A DNA stretch of 64,000 nucleotides from Terasakiella sp. SH-1. GTDB lineage: Bacteria; Pseudomonadota; Alphaproteobacteria; Rhodospirillales; Terasakiellaceae. Position 1 is the first letter of the stretch. Each line of letters starts with the position of its first letter. The DNA lies in the NCBI RefSeq assembly GCF_004564135.1, contig NZ_CP038255.1:2467501-2531500 (forward strand). The letters are read 5' to 3'. The position numbers were made by a program, and so were the translations under genes. Below the pieces are notes generated by a model that was not told the DNA's origin, searched no databases, and saw nothing but the letters and a program-made list of their open reading frames with translations. This document shows positions 17,096 through 25,529 of this stretch, piece after piece.

Positions 17096-18052
17096 TTATT
17101 CGACTTCTTCAAGCGCTTTCCACATGGCAACATCGCGCTCATCCGTCCAGATGCGCGGATGGTCCAACCCGCCAGCCTCGTCATAGGCACGTGTCACGTC
17201 AAATGGCAGACAGTGGTCAAAAATCACCCAATCACCAAATTTCGGTTTCAACGCTGCATAGGTATCTTTGTAAATCTGCCCCAGTTCCTTGCCTTCTTCA
17301 CGACCCTTTTTCACAGAACCATACATGGATTCAAGAAAGTCCTGGGTTTCCGCAATTGCCTGTTCACACAGCTCAGGCGTCATCAAGGCAGCACCACGAC
17401 CCGGTACCAGCTTTTCAGGTTTCAGGCTGCGCAGGTAATCCAGTGTTTTCGGCCAATCTTCCAGATGGGCATCCCCTGTATAGGGCGTTGCACCAAATTC
17501 AACCAAGTCACCGGAGAACAACACACCATCATCTGGCAACCAGGCAATTGTATCACCCGCTGTATGACCACGACCGGCATGGATGATTTCCACACGGCGC
17601 TTGCCCATAAAGATGGTCATTTTGCCTTCAAACACCATCGTCGGCCAAGTTAGGCCCGGTACAGATTCAACATCATTAAACAGACGCGGGAAACGCCCGA
17701 CTTCTGATTTAAAATCATGTTCGCCACGTTCCACGATCAAATCATAGGTCGGTTTGGACGCAATAATCTGTTCAGCATTATAGGCAGATGCCCCCATCAC
17801 ACGTACCGCATGATAGTGTGACATCAGTACATATTTAATCGGCAGGTCAGTCACTTCGCGAATACGGCGGATAACGTCTTGTGCCATGGTTGGCGTAGCT
17901 TGTGTATCAATCACCATAACGCCATCATCACCAATGATGATACCTGTGTTGGGGTCGCCTTCTGCCGTATAGGCATAAAGGCCCTCGCCCAGCTTTTCAA
18001 AAGATACTTTTTTTTCGTCCAGATCAGCTGCGGAAGCGAAATTTTTACTCAT
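17096..18052 (-). CDS. MBL-fold metallo-hydrolase with altered metal motif
   Basis: 318 residues of the metallo-beta-lactamase fold: GIIIGDDGVMVIDTQAT (about 37-53), SHYHAVRVMGAS (about 78-89), GRGHTAGDTIAWLPDDGVLFSGDLVEF (about 159-185). The usual HxHxDH is reduced to HxHxVR, so two ligands of the second metal site are gone, while GHT and SGD remain. Family members are hydrolases, but this variant may hold one metal or none. It lies between the hemerythrin and livF-type genes in the same direction. Reaction unknown; a thioesterase role in the CoA pathway is a guess. Start ATG at 18052 has weak RBS. Confidence 0.8.
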   Translation of the reverse strand: MSKNFASAADLDEKKVSFEKLGEGLYAYTAEGDPNTGIIIGDDGVMVIDTQATPTMAQDVIRRIREVTDLPIKYVLMSHYHAVRVMGASAYNAEQIIASKPTYDLIVERGEHDFKSEVGRFPRLFNDVESVPGLTWPTMVFEGKMTIFMGKRRVEIIHAGRGHTAGDTIAWLPDDGVLFSGDLVEFGATPYTGDAHLEDWPKTLDYLRSLKPEKLVPGRGAALMTPELCEQAIAETQDFLESMYGSVKKGREEGKELGQIYKDTYAALKPKFGDWVIFDHCLPFDVTRAYDEAGGLDHPRIWTDERDVAMWKALEEVE

Positions 18053-18077
18053 AACTAGATGGTCCCTTAACTAGTTT

Positions 18078-18782
18078 TTAAATGCCCAGATAGGCGGATT
18101 TTACAGTTTCATCATCAAGCAGGTTATCCCCCGTGCCTGTGATGGTAATTTTCCCTGTTTCCATAACATAGCCACGATCTGCAACACGCAAGGCAGCTGT
18201 GGCGTTTTGTTCCACCAAAAAGATGGTGACACCTTGTTCTTTTAATTCTTCAACAATGGAGAAAATCTCCATCACCAGAACAGGAGACAACCCCATGGAA
18301 GGTTCATCCAGCAACAACAGGCGCGGGCGCGACATCAAGGCACGCGCCATCGCCAACATCTGTTGTTGCCCACCTGATAATGTGCCTGCTGGCAGATCGC
18401 GTTTTTCTTTCAAAATGGGGAAGCGGTCATACATTTTTTCAAGATCAGTCTCGATCTGATCTTTGTCTTTTTTGGTGAACGCGCCCAGGCGAATATTATC
18501 TTCAACGGAAAGCGCGGTGAAAACCTGACGGCCTTCCGGCACCTGTGCGATATCCAGCGGCACACGTTTTTCTGCGGCCAAATCAGTAATATCCTGGCCT
18601 TCAAACGTCACTGTGCCACTGCTCGCGGCTTGAAGACCGGAGATGGTGCGAAGCAGGGTTGTTTTCCCCGCACCGTTCCCGCCCACAAGGGCAACCAGTT
18701 CGCCTTCATTAACCTCAAGGTCCACACCATGAAGGGCTTGAATACGGCCATAGTGGCTGGTGAGATTTTCAATTTTCAGCAT
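18078..18782 (-). CDS. Branched-chain-type ABC transporter ATPase LivF-like
   Basis: 234 residues. Walker A GGNGAGKTT (about 34-42), signature LSGGQQQMLAMARALM (about 133-148), Walker B LLLLDEPSMGLSP (about 152-164) and the LivF-type switch EQNATAALRVADRGYVMETG. I chose ATG at 18782 with AAGGAC before it rather than the longer frame. The second ATPase of a HAAT-family importer; context suggests phenylacetate or another aromatic acid as substrate. Four bases separate it from livG. Confidence 0.9.
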   Translation of the reverse strand: MLKIENLTSHYGRIQALHGVDLEVNEGELVALVGGNGAGKTTLLRTISGLQAASSGTVTFEGQDITDLAAEKRVPLDIAQVPEGRQVFTALSVEDNIRLGAFTKKDKDQIETDLEKMYDRFPILKEKRDLPAGTLSGGQQQMLAMARALMSRPRLLLLDEPSMGLSPVLVMEIFSIVEELKEQGVTIFLVEQNATAALRVADRGYVMETGKITITGTGDNLLDDETVKSAYLGI

Positions 18783-18786
18783 GTCC

Positions 18787-19542
18787 TTAGCCCCCCAAAT
18801 ATGCCGCAATTACATCCGGGTTGTTGCGCACTTCCTGCGCCGTCCCTTCGGTTAATTTACGTCCGTAATCAAGAACAAGGATATGATCGGAAATTTCCAT
18901 CACCATCTTCATGTCATGTTCAACCAGCACCACGGTAATGCCACGTTCCGCCACTTTTTTGATGACTTCATCAATCTCGCGACTTTCCGCCGGGTTCAAA
19001 CCCGCAGCCGGTTCATCCAGCAAAAGGATTTTCGGTTTGGAGGCCAAAGCGCGAGCAATTTCCAAACGCTTGAGTGCACCATAGGGCATACTTTCCGTAT
19101 CCACATCGGCATATTCTTTCAAGCCGACAAAATCCAACAGCTCAAGACAGGTTTCACGGCAATGCATGTCCCCATTCTTAATCTGCGGCATACCAAAGAA
19201 AGAGGCAAAGAACCCTCGATTAAGGTGTAGGTGCGCCCCAACCATGACATTTTCAATCGCTGTCATGTTGAAAAAGATTTGCAGGTTCTGGAACGTACGG
19301 CTCATACCACGTGCGGCGAGCTCATACGGTTTATAGCCTGTCACCCCTTCATCATCATAAAGCACACTGCCACTTGTTGGCGTATAAACCCCGGTGATCA
19401 GGTTAAACAATGTCGTTTTCCCTGCCCCGTTTGGGCCGATGATCGAATGAATGGTACCTGGCTCGATTGAAAAAGACAGATCATCAATGGCCCGCAGACC
19501 ACCAAATTGAATGGTCAGATTATTGACTTTGAGAAGGCTCAT
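18787..19542 (-). CDS. Branched-chain-type ABC transporter ATPase LivG-like
   Basis: 251 residues. Walker [13 protein letters not shown] (about 37-48), the LivG-specific insertion GVTGYKPYELAARGMSRTFQN, Walker B ILLLDEPAAGLNPAE (about 167-181) and H-loop EHDMKMVM. Its start overlaps the livM-type stop by 4 bases. Part of the five-gene importer. Confidence 0.9.
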   Translation of the reverse strand: MSLLKVNNLTIQFGGLRAIDDLSFSIEPGTIHSIIGPNGAGKTTLFNLITGVYTPTSGSVLYDDEGVTGYKPYELAARGMSRTFQNLQIFFNMTAIENVMVGAHLHLNRGFFASFFGMPQIKNGDMHCRETCLELLDFVGLKEYADVDTESMPYGALKRLEIARALASKPKILLLDEPAAGLNPAESREIDEVIKKVAERGITVVLVEHDMKMVMEISDHILVLDYGRKLTEGTAQEVRNNPDVIAAYLGG

Positions 19543-20474
19543 GACTTGTCTCCCTTCTTGAAGACACCTGCAAGGCTGGGTACCAGACCTTTGGGCAGGA
19601 AAATCATGGTCAGCATCAAGATCAGACCAAAGACAAGATGTTCATAATCATGCAGGAACGTCAGGAACTGTGGCAACAAAGTCAGGATTGCTGCACCAAT
19701 GACGGCCCCAAATGTGGACGCCATGCCACCAAACACCACCATTACCACCAGTTCGATGGAATGGAAGAAGCCTGCAATATCCGGTGTCACGAAGTTGGAA
19801 TAATAAACCCCAAGGCTACCGACAATGCTGGCAAAAACAGCAGAGACCACAAAAATCATCACCTTGAAGCGGGTGGTGTCCACACCCACCACTTCGGCCG
19901 CAACTTCTGAGCCATGAACGGCACGAAGGGCACGGCCAATCGGGGAGTCAATCAGGTTCATGGAAGCCCAAACACTGAAGATCAATAAGACACCTACCAA
20001 CCAGTACCAATATGTTTGTTCGGCCATGAAAGACAGCCCTTCCACATACATGCCATCCGGGCCACCTGTGATTTGGTCTTCCGTATTAATGACAATGGAA
20101 ATAATAATCCCCATGCCCAGGGTCGCCATCGCCAGATAATGGCCTTTCAGCTTCAAAATCGGGCGGGCAATCAAAAAGGCCAGCACACCTGTGAAGACCG
20201 CAGCCACAACCATGGCCAACAACGGGTTCCATTCCTGATTCATCGTTAGAATGGCACTACCATAAGCCCCAAGCCCCACAAAGGCACCGTGACCGAGACT
20301 AATTTGCCCGGCATAACCGATCAAGAGGTTCAGGCCGATACAAACGATGGCGTTAAAGCCGATGAGAATGGCAATTTCATATTGAAAGGCATTATTTAAG
20401 AAAGCGGGCAAGACGGCAATCACAGCGATAAGAGCCAACAGGCCGCCTGTTCTGGGTGATTTTAAAGTCATCAT
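19539..20474 (-). CDS. Branched-chain-type ABC permease LivM-like
   Basis: About 311 residues with roughly nine hydrophobic segments and the permease motif GYAGQISLGHGAFVGLGAYGSA (about 53-74) plus GRALRAVHGSEVAAEVVGVDTTRFKV, the EAA-like loop that meets the ATPase. The start at 20474 (ATGATG) directly follows the livH stop; the frame is open further upstream within livH but homologues begin with MTLKSPRT-like sequence. Inner membrane. Confidence 0.88.
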   Translation of the reverse strand: MMTLKSPRTGGLLALIAVIAVLPAFLNNAFQYEIAILIGFNAIVCIGLNLLIGYAGQISLGHGAFVGLGAYGSAILTMNQEWNPLLAMVVAAVFTGVLAFLIARPILKLKGHYLAMATLGMGIIISIVINTEDQITGGPDGMYVEGLSFMAEQTYWYWLVGVLLIFSVWASMNLIDSPIGRALRAVHGSEVAAEVVGVDTTRFKVMIFVVSAVFASIVGSLGVYYSNFVTPDIAGFFHSIELVVMVVFGGMASTFGAVIGAAILTLLPQFLTFLHDYEHLVFGLILMLTMIFLPKGLVPSLAGVFKKGDKS

Positions 20475-20475
20475 T

Positions 20476-21351
20476 TTATACACGCTCCGTCCCGGTTTTG
20501 CCGAACAGACCGCTTGGCTTAAAGAAAAGAACCAGAAGAATAAGGATAAAGGCCACGGCATCTTTATATTCAGAGATCCAGTAACCTGCGCCCATGGCTT
20601 CGGCGATGCCAACAATCATACCGCCCGCAACCGCGCCCATGCCATTGCCCAATCCACCCAGGATGGCCGCACAGAACCCTTTCAGGCCCAACATGATACC
20701 GGCTTCAAAATTCGTCAGGGTAATCGGGGCGACCAAGATACCAGCTGCCGCACCAAGGGCAGCAGACAGGCCAAAGCTGATAAACAGCACCAACTTGACA
20801 TTAATGCCCATCAACAAGGCGGCATCCCGGTTCATGGATGTTGCCAAAATGGCTTTCCCCATCATGGTTTTATCGAAGAAATAACGCAGTGCAATCACCA
20901 GCAAAACAGTCACGCCCAACACCCACAGGCTTTGTGGCAAAATCGTTGCCCCTGCAATGTTGATGGGTGTGTCGCCAGAAAAAGACGGGATAGCGTGAAA
21001 TTCCTTGCCCCAGAAGACCTGAGCCAATCCACGCATCACGATAGATGCACCGATGGTGATAATAATCAAGGTAACGACAGAGGCCCCACGGGCCGGCGCA
21101 ATGGCAAAACGTTCCAGTCCGAAACCGAACAGGGTTGTCAGCGCAATTGCAGCCAAAATGGCAATCGGCATGGGCAGACCGAGGCTGAGGAAAAATACGG
21201 TTCCCATCCCGCCCAACATAACAAATTCGCCCTGAGCGAAATTGATCACATGTGAGGCATTATAGATAATGGAAAAACCAAGTCCCACCAGCGCATACGT
21301 CGCACCTAACGTGATACCTGAAAACAGGAATTGCAGGAATTCGGCGTGCAT
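20476..21351 (-). CDS. Branched-chain-type ABC permease LivH-like
   Basis: 291 residues, about eight transmembrane helices. Typical LivH N-terminus GITLGATYALVGLGFSIIYNASHVINFAQGEFVMLGG and C-terminal KGFCAAILGGLGNGMGAVAGG. Together with LivM it forms the membrane channel. It lies 116 bases downstream of the binding-protein gene, with no terminator obvious on that side except the hairpin just after livJ. Confidence 0.88.
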   Translation of the reverse strand: MHAEFLQFLFSGITLGATYALVGLGFSIIYNASHVINFAQGEFVMLGGMGTVFFLSLGLPMPIAILAAIALTTLFGFGLERFAIAPARGASVVTLIIITIGASIVMRGLAQVFWGKEFHAIPSFSGDTPINIAGATILPQSLWVLGVTVLLVIALRYFFDKTMMGKAILATSMNRDAALLMGINVKLVLFISFGLSAALGAAAGILVAPITLTNFEAGIMLGLKGFCAAILGGLGNGMGAVAGGMIVGIAEAMGAGYWISEYKDAVAFILILLVLFFKPSGLFGKTGTERV

Positions 21352-21422
21352 GTGTCTAATCTTTCTTCGAGATACAAGTCACCTGCTGTCTCTTAAAAAG
21401 GCTCTAAGAAACAAAAGGTTCT

Positions 21423-21460
21423 GAAAAAAGGAAGGATGGGGACAGGCTTACCTGCCCCCA
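21423..21460 (-). terminator. Hairpin downstream of the livJ-type gene
   Basis: GGGGCAGG / CCTGTCCCC stem with a TAAG loop on the minus strand, then a pyrimidine/T-rich tail. It could partly stop transcription so that the binding protein is made in excess over the membrane parts, a common design. Confidence 0.5.
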
Positions 21461-21467
21461 CACTGTT

Positions 21468-22643
21468 TTACTTAACGATTGTCCAGTTACCGTTTTTGAT
21501 TTCCAGCATTTTAAACGCTGAAAGGTCAAGACCAAGGTGGTCTTTCTTGGACATGTTCACAACACCACCCGTGCCGATGTAACCGTTTGTTTTCTCGATT
21601 TCATCACGAATGGCACCTTTGTCTGTTGAACCGGCACGAACGATGGCGGCAATCGCCATTTGCAGCCCGTCATACGCATGACCGCCAAATGTGGAAACGG
21701 AACTACCGTAAGCAGCCGTGTAGTCTTTGGAATAGGCTTGAACCACAGGCTTTTGCGGATCGTTATCGGGCAACATGTCAGCAACCAGAAGAGCTGCTGC
21801 TGGAAGGCGCACACCTTCTGCTGCATCGCCAGCCAGATCAATATATTTCTTGGACGCAACACCGTGAGACTGATAAAGCGGTGCATTCATACCCAACTGA
21901 CGGTAGTTTTTCGTCACGATGGCCGGACCTTGACCGAAACCAGCATTCACAACAGCCTGCACACCAGACACACCTTTAATCTTCGTCAGCTGCGCTGTCA
22001 TGTCCGTATCTTTCGGACCATAAGATTCAGAGGCTGCAATCTTGATATTATAAGCCGGGGCGAGTTTTTCACACTGGCCTTTCATGGATTTACCAAAACC
22101 GCCTGTGCCAGAAATCATCGCAATCGTGTTCAAACCACGGCCATTCAGATCTTCAAAAATCTTGCCGCACGCCATTTTATCTGTATGAGGCGTCTTGAAA
22201 ACCCAAGGCTTCACAGGTTCAACAATCGCAACCGCACCAGCCAGTGAAATGAACGGAACTTTCGCTTTTTGTACAACCGGGATTACCGCCATGGACGCAC
22301 CAGACGTTGACCCACCAACGATCACATCAACCTTATCCTGGCTGACCAGACGCTTTACCGCAGTAATCGCTTTTTTGGAATCAACACCCACATCATATTG
22401 AACCAATTCAATTTGACGACCTAGAACACCGCCGCCTTCGTTCAATTTTTCAATGTAAAGTTCAAGTGTTTTCAGTTCCGGATCACCCAGAAAAGATGCC
22501 GGACCCGTTACTGCCAAAAATGTCCCGACCTTAATCGGATCAGCGGCTTGCGCTTCGGTTGTCCCATAAGCAAATGCACCAGCAACCATGCCCAGTGCAG
22601 CGATTGTTTTTTTAACGTTGTGACGTGAAGTCATAATTCTCAT
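21468..22643 (-). CDS. Periplasmic binding protein of the liv-type importer (LivJ-like)
   Basis: 391 residues. Signal peptide of about 34 residues (KKTIAALGMVAGAFAYGTTEAQA), then a type I periplasmic binding fold beginning DPIKVGTFLAVTGPASFLGDPELKTLELYIEKLN, with VIVGGSTSGASMAVIPV and AYDGLQMAIAAIVRAG. The binding protein sets the specificity of the importer; its position between a diiron oxygenase gene and the permeases makes an aromatic acid such as phenylacetate plausible. The ribosome site GGGAGG lies two bases before ATG 22643 and eleven before ATG 22634, so the start may be either. Confidence 0.88.
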   Translation of the reverse strand: MRIMTSRHNVKKTIAALGMVAGAFAYGTTEAQAADPIKVGTFLAVTGPASFLGDPELKTLELYIEKLNEGGGVLGRQIELVQYDVGVDSKKAITAVKRLVSQDKVDVIVGGSTSGASMAVIPVVQKAKVPFISLAGAVAIVEPVKPWVFKTPHTDKMACGKIFEDLNGRGLNTIAMISGTGGFGKSMKGQCEKLAPAYNIKIAASESYGPKDTDMTAQLTKIKGVSGVQAVVNAGFGQGPAIVTKNYRQLGMNAPLYQSHGVASKKYIDLAGDAAEGVRLPAAALLVADMLPDNDPQKPVVQAYSKDYTAAYGSSVSTFGGHAYDGLQMAIAAIVRAGSTDKGAIRDEIEKTNGYIGTGGVVNMSKKDHLGLDLSAFKMLEIKNGNWTIVK

Positions 22644-22791
22644 TGCCTCCCAAATAGACAGTTTTCATTCGTTAAAAACTATAGGTGATCGCATGCGTCA
22701 TAAATGTAAAAAATTGTATGTAATTTTAAAATACACTACTGACATGCAACCTGTTTTAAGTATGGCGCCACTTTAGGTCGCTCTTTTATTT

Positions 22792-22821
22792 ATTTCAATT
22801 GAAACTATTTCAATAGAAACT
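22792..22821. repeat. Two tandem 15-base palindromic units, operator-like
   Basis: ATTTCAATTGAAACT followed directly by ATTTCAATAGAAACT, two 15-base units differing in one base, 150-180 bases upstream of the livJ-type start. Each holds a TTTCAA-GAAA palindrome like the one in the marR/fahA region. Two turns of helix spacing suits cooperative repressor binding. Confidence 0.5.
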
Positions 22822-22866
22822 ATTCGTCAAGAGTTTTGTTGTCTCGCTTTTTTCTCAACGAATGAA

Positions 22867-22918
22867 AACGCATACCTCCCCTGACGAAATCCCCCTTCCC
22901 CAAGGAAAGGCATGCGTT
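22867..22918 (-). terminator. Hairpin after the 133-residue gene
   Basis: AACGCATGCC pairs with GGTATGCGTT (one G-T pair) across a long loop that has its own CCTT/AAGG stem, followed on the minus strand by TTTTCATTC. Possible terminator or attenuator between the 133-residue gene and livJ. Confidence 0.45.
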
Positions 22919-22939
22919 CATTTAGTTTTGGTCTTCAGC

Positions 22940-23341
22940 CTAGGCCGCAAGTTCTGCCAGCATGCCCTGCACTTTCAAGCGCGCTTCGCCAAAGTCTTCG
23001 ACACTATGTTCATAGTTATCACGCGCCACTGCGTAGGCTTCCACCAGATCCGTATTGATCGAATCTTTGAAAATATTAACATGAAGGCGTTCACATTCAT
23101 CCAGATAATGATCTGCCAACAAACGAACTTTCATATAAGCACAGGCTGCTTCCTGTACAGTTGTATCCAGCTTGTCGAAGCTTGGGACCTGCTCCGCCTC
23201 AAGGGGGAAATCACCACGTAAATGTTCCCACATCTGGGCCCAGTCATCACGGGTTTCCTCACCTTCAAAATGGACATAACCGAATTTGGACAGCACACTG
23301 CGACCATTTGAAAATAATGTATTTGGCAACTCGGGGATCAT
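22940..23341 (-). CDS. Helical protein of unknown family, 133 residues, partner of the second diiron gene
   Basis: 133 residues, rich in charged amphipathic helix; no signal peptide or membrane segment. No family recognised, and no similarity to PaaB or PaaD by eye. The second half (VQEAACAYMKVRLLADHYLDECERLHVN) looks helical with Cys and His but no ExxH pair. It starts 24 bases after the diiron gene with a perfect AAGGAGG, so it is co-translated with it in good amount. Inference: a structural or effector subunit of the oxygenase, taking the place of PaaB. Confidence 0.7.
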   Translation of the reverse strand: MIPELPNTLFSNGRSVLSKFGYVHFEGEETRDDWAQMWEHLRGDFPLEAEQVPSFDKLDTTVQEAACAYMKVRLLADHYLDECERLHVNIFKDSINTDLVEAYAVARDNYEHSVEDFGEARLKVQGMLAELAA

Positions 23342-23365
23342 TGCAAACGCCTCCTTTTTTATTGA

Positions 23366-24190
23366 TTAGCTAGCCGCTTTGGAAACCTGAACATCCAGGT
23401 CCGCAGCTTCATAACCAACACGCATGTCATAATCAGCCTCAACACCTTGCGGCATTTCCAGACCAACTTCTTTCAAACGAGATTCCAGCAGCTCAAGATA
23501 TTCTTCTTGCAGCTCTTCCGGTTTTTTCACTTTGATGCCGTACTCATAATATTTGTCAAACATCGCAGACTGACCATCACCAGAAGAGGGGCGACCATAG
23601 AAGCCGAGGCCAACCTTCATGAATTTCTCAACACGCTTTTGCATGAATTCACGGGTTTTCTCACCACCAAATTCGATACAACGCTTGGATGCCCATACAC
23701 CAAAGGCCAGATGACCATACTCTTCTTTATGGATACGTACGTTCACACGTGCCCACGGCAGATAAGAACATTCGCGATATTGACCCAGGAATGCCACAGC
23801 CGCCGGCGTTACAACAGTTGAGAACAAGGCAACATCTTCCCAGCACTCAAACAATTTGGACCAGTTTTCTTTACGGAAACCGTTGATCACAGTTACTTTT
23901 GCCGGGTCCGGGTTATCCGGGTTTTGCACCAGGTGCTGCAAACGCTCATCAACATTTACACCCAGGTCAGACATCAGGTTCCAGACATAATAGCCGTGGC
24001 CCATTTCTTCCATCACCTTTTTGGACAGGCGATATGCTTCTTCAGGACGCGGAGCAAAACGCATATTTTCAGCAACACGCTGTGCACCTGCATATTCAGA
24101 ATCCGCCTGGAAGCTCATCAAGTTCAACAAGAGCTTCTTGTACTCTTCTGGCATTTCATCGCCTTTGTCGTACGTTTTCCAATTAGCCAT
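23366..24190 (-). CDS. Ferritin-like diiron protein of the PaaA superfamily (oxygenase catalytic subunit candidate)
   Basis: 274 residues, all-helical, related to PaaA (COG3396 type). Diiron ligand set: E32 (ADSEYAG), E62-x-x-H65 (EEMGHGYYVW), E140 (QYRECSY) and E157-x-x-H160 (KEEYGHLAFG). EEMGHGYY closely recalls the PaaA EAGHGLYLY segment. I chose ATG at 24190 because GGAGG sits 6 bases before it; an upstream in-frame ATG has none. It heads a minus-strand unit (133-residue gene, liv-type importer, MBL, hemerythrin) and is divergent from paaX. The PaaA-type diiron site would insert one O atom from O2 into the aromatic ring of phenylacetyl-CoA. Confidence 0.8.
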   Translation of the reverse strand: MANWKTYDKGDEMPEEYKKLLLNLMSFQADSEYAGAQRVAENMRFAPRPEEAYRLSKKVMEEMGHGYYVWNLMSDLGVNVDERLQHLVQNPDNPDPAKVTVINGFRKENWSKLFECWEDVALFSTVVTPAAVAFLGQYRECSYLPWARVNVRIHKEEYGHLAFGVWASKRCIEFGGEKTREFMQKRVEKFMKVGLGFYGRPSSGDGQSAMFDKYYEYGIKVKKPEELQEEYLELLESRLKEVGLEMPQGVEADYDMRVGYEAADLDVQVSKAAS

Positions 24191-24253
24191 CAGTTTCCTC
24201 CAACTGTTAAATAACATGTGCCATCAACGATAACTAAGCTGAATTCCGCCATA

Positions 24254-24292
24254 TGACACACTAAATGATTCTTTTAAGAGAATAGTGTATCA
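24254..24292. promoter_or_regulatory. Candidate PaaX operator, TGACAC-N27-GTATCA
   Basis: ATATGACACAC (24251-24261) faces GTGTATCATAT (24285-24295), an 11-base inverted repeat with one mismatch; core hexamers are exactly 27 bases apart. It lies 60-100 bases upstream of the second diiron gene. Spacing matches the N26-28 known for PaaX boxes. Confidence 0.65.
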
Positions 24293-24400
24293 TATTAAAA
24301 TCTGTCAAACAGTTTTTATACAGTCTCAAAAATTAAGAACTTAACCCTTTAAAACATAAATATTTTTTCTACCTATTTTTCAGAATAGCTTAATATCAAA

Positions 24401-24439
24401 TGATACTTTTATTAATATGTTACACTTTTTGAAGTGACA
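24401..24439. promoter_or_regulatory. Candidate PaaX operator, TGATAC-N27-GTGACA (weaker)
   Basis: TGATAC (24401-24406) and GTGACA (24434-24439) are again 27 bases apart, about 120-160 bases before the paaX start. Four of six core positions pair. It would give PaaX control of its own gene. The 340-base gap between the diiron gene and paaX holds this box and the stronger one; nothing else is evident in it. Confidence 0.4.
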
Positions 24440-24557
24440 CAGATAAAATATGTAACTATTATATTTATCCGAGAGTAAGAACTGAAACTTTGCACGCTTT
24501 ATGCTATGACTCAGGCTTGGTTTTTTCTCTCTCTTTAGGAATGCAGGTTCGACTACC

Positions 24558-25529
24558 ATGAGCAATAACAAGAAAATCCAGGATGCCATCTTTGAGCTAC
24601 GCGACAAAACAACGTTGCGGGCAAAATCCTTGTTGGTAACCGTTTATGGTGATGCGATTCTGCCCCACGGAGGTTCCGTCTGGCTGGGCAGTCTGATTAA
24701 TTTGGTTGAGCCTTTGGGCTTAAGCGAACGTATGGTACGCACCGCTGTCTTTCGTCTCTCTAAAGATGACTGGCTCAGTGCAAATCAGATTGGACGACGC
24801 AGTTATTACAAGCTGACTGAAATCGGACGACGCCGTTTTGAAACAGCGCACCGTCGTATTTATGCCTCCCCACACCGTACATGGAATGGGGAATGGCTGA
24901 TGGTGCTGGTCAATAAAGCCAATCTATCACAAGAAATACGCGATACATTGCGCCGTGAATTTCAATGGCTGGGCTTTGGCACGGTTTCACCCAATGTTTT
25001 TGCCCACCCGGCAGCCGATATTCGTGCCGTTCGCCAGATCATCCAAGACATGGGCGTTGAAGATGATGTTGTCACCATGGCCGCGCGCGCTGACCGGCAC
25101 AGCGGCACAACGCCGCACCGCAATATGGTACACAGCAGCTGGGATCTGGATCAATTGGCCGAAGATTACAATAATTTTCTGGAAGCCTTTCGCCCTTTCT
25201 ATCACGCCCTCAGTGCAGAAGGTGATATTGATCCACAAAACAGTTTTCTGGTACGCACCCTTTTGATCCATGAATATCGCCGGATCATGTTACGTGACCC
25301 CATGCTGCCTGATGAACTGCTTCACGCAGACTGGCCGGGTTCCACGGCGGCAACCTTGTGTGCGAACCTCTATCGCCTTTGCGCACCCAGCGCAGAAAGG
25401 CACCTTGAATCCTTATTAGAAACAGCAGAAGGCCCCCTGCCCGATGCCAGCCCTTATTTCTATAATAGATTTGGCGGTCTGGACGGTGCAGATGAAGCCT
25501 CCCCTTCAACAGAGAGTCTCACCTTATGA
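24558..25529 (+). CDS. paaX: Phenylacetate-responsive repressor PaaX
   Basis: 323 residues of the PaaX family of GntR-like winged-helix regulators. N-terminal DNA-binding domain with LRAKSLLVTVYGDAILPHGG (about 17-36), VWLGSLINLVEPLGLSERMVRTAVFRL (about 38-64) and GRRSYYKLTEIGRRRFE; the middle and C-terminal domains (GFGTVSPNVFAHP, RTLLIHEYRRIMLRDPMLP) are the CoA-ester-binding part. PaaX represses the paa genes until phenylacetyl-CoA binds. It is divergent from the second diiron gene and its stop overlaps the fprA start (ATGA), coupling regulator and reductase. Confidence 0.93.
   Translation: MSNNKKIQDAIFELRDKTTLRAKSLLVTVYGDAILPHGGSVWLGSLINLVEPLGLSERMVRTAVFRLSKDDWLSANQIGRRSYYKLTEIGRRRFETAHRRIYASPHRTWNGEWLMVLVNKANLSQEIRDTLRREFQWLGFGTVSPNVFAHPAADIRAVRQIIQDMGVEDDVVTMAARADRHSGTTPHRNMVHSSWDLDQLAEDYNNFLEAFRPFYHALSAEGDIDPQNSFLVRTLLIHEYRRIMLRDPMLPDELLHADWPGSTAATLCANLYRLCAPSAERHLESLLETAEGPLPDASPYFYNRFGGLDGADEASPSTESLTL

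Noticed and set aside
22792-22821. Short tandem repeats considered as a CRISPR remnant
   Set aside because: Only two units of 15 bases with no spacers; fits an operator better. No cas genes present.
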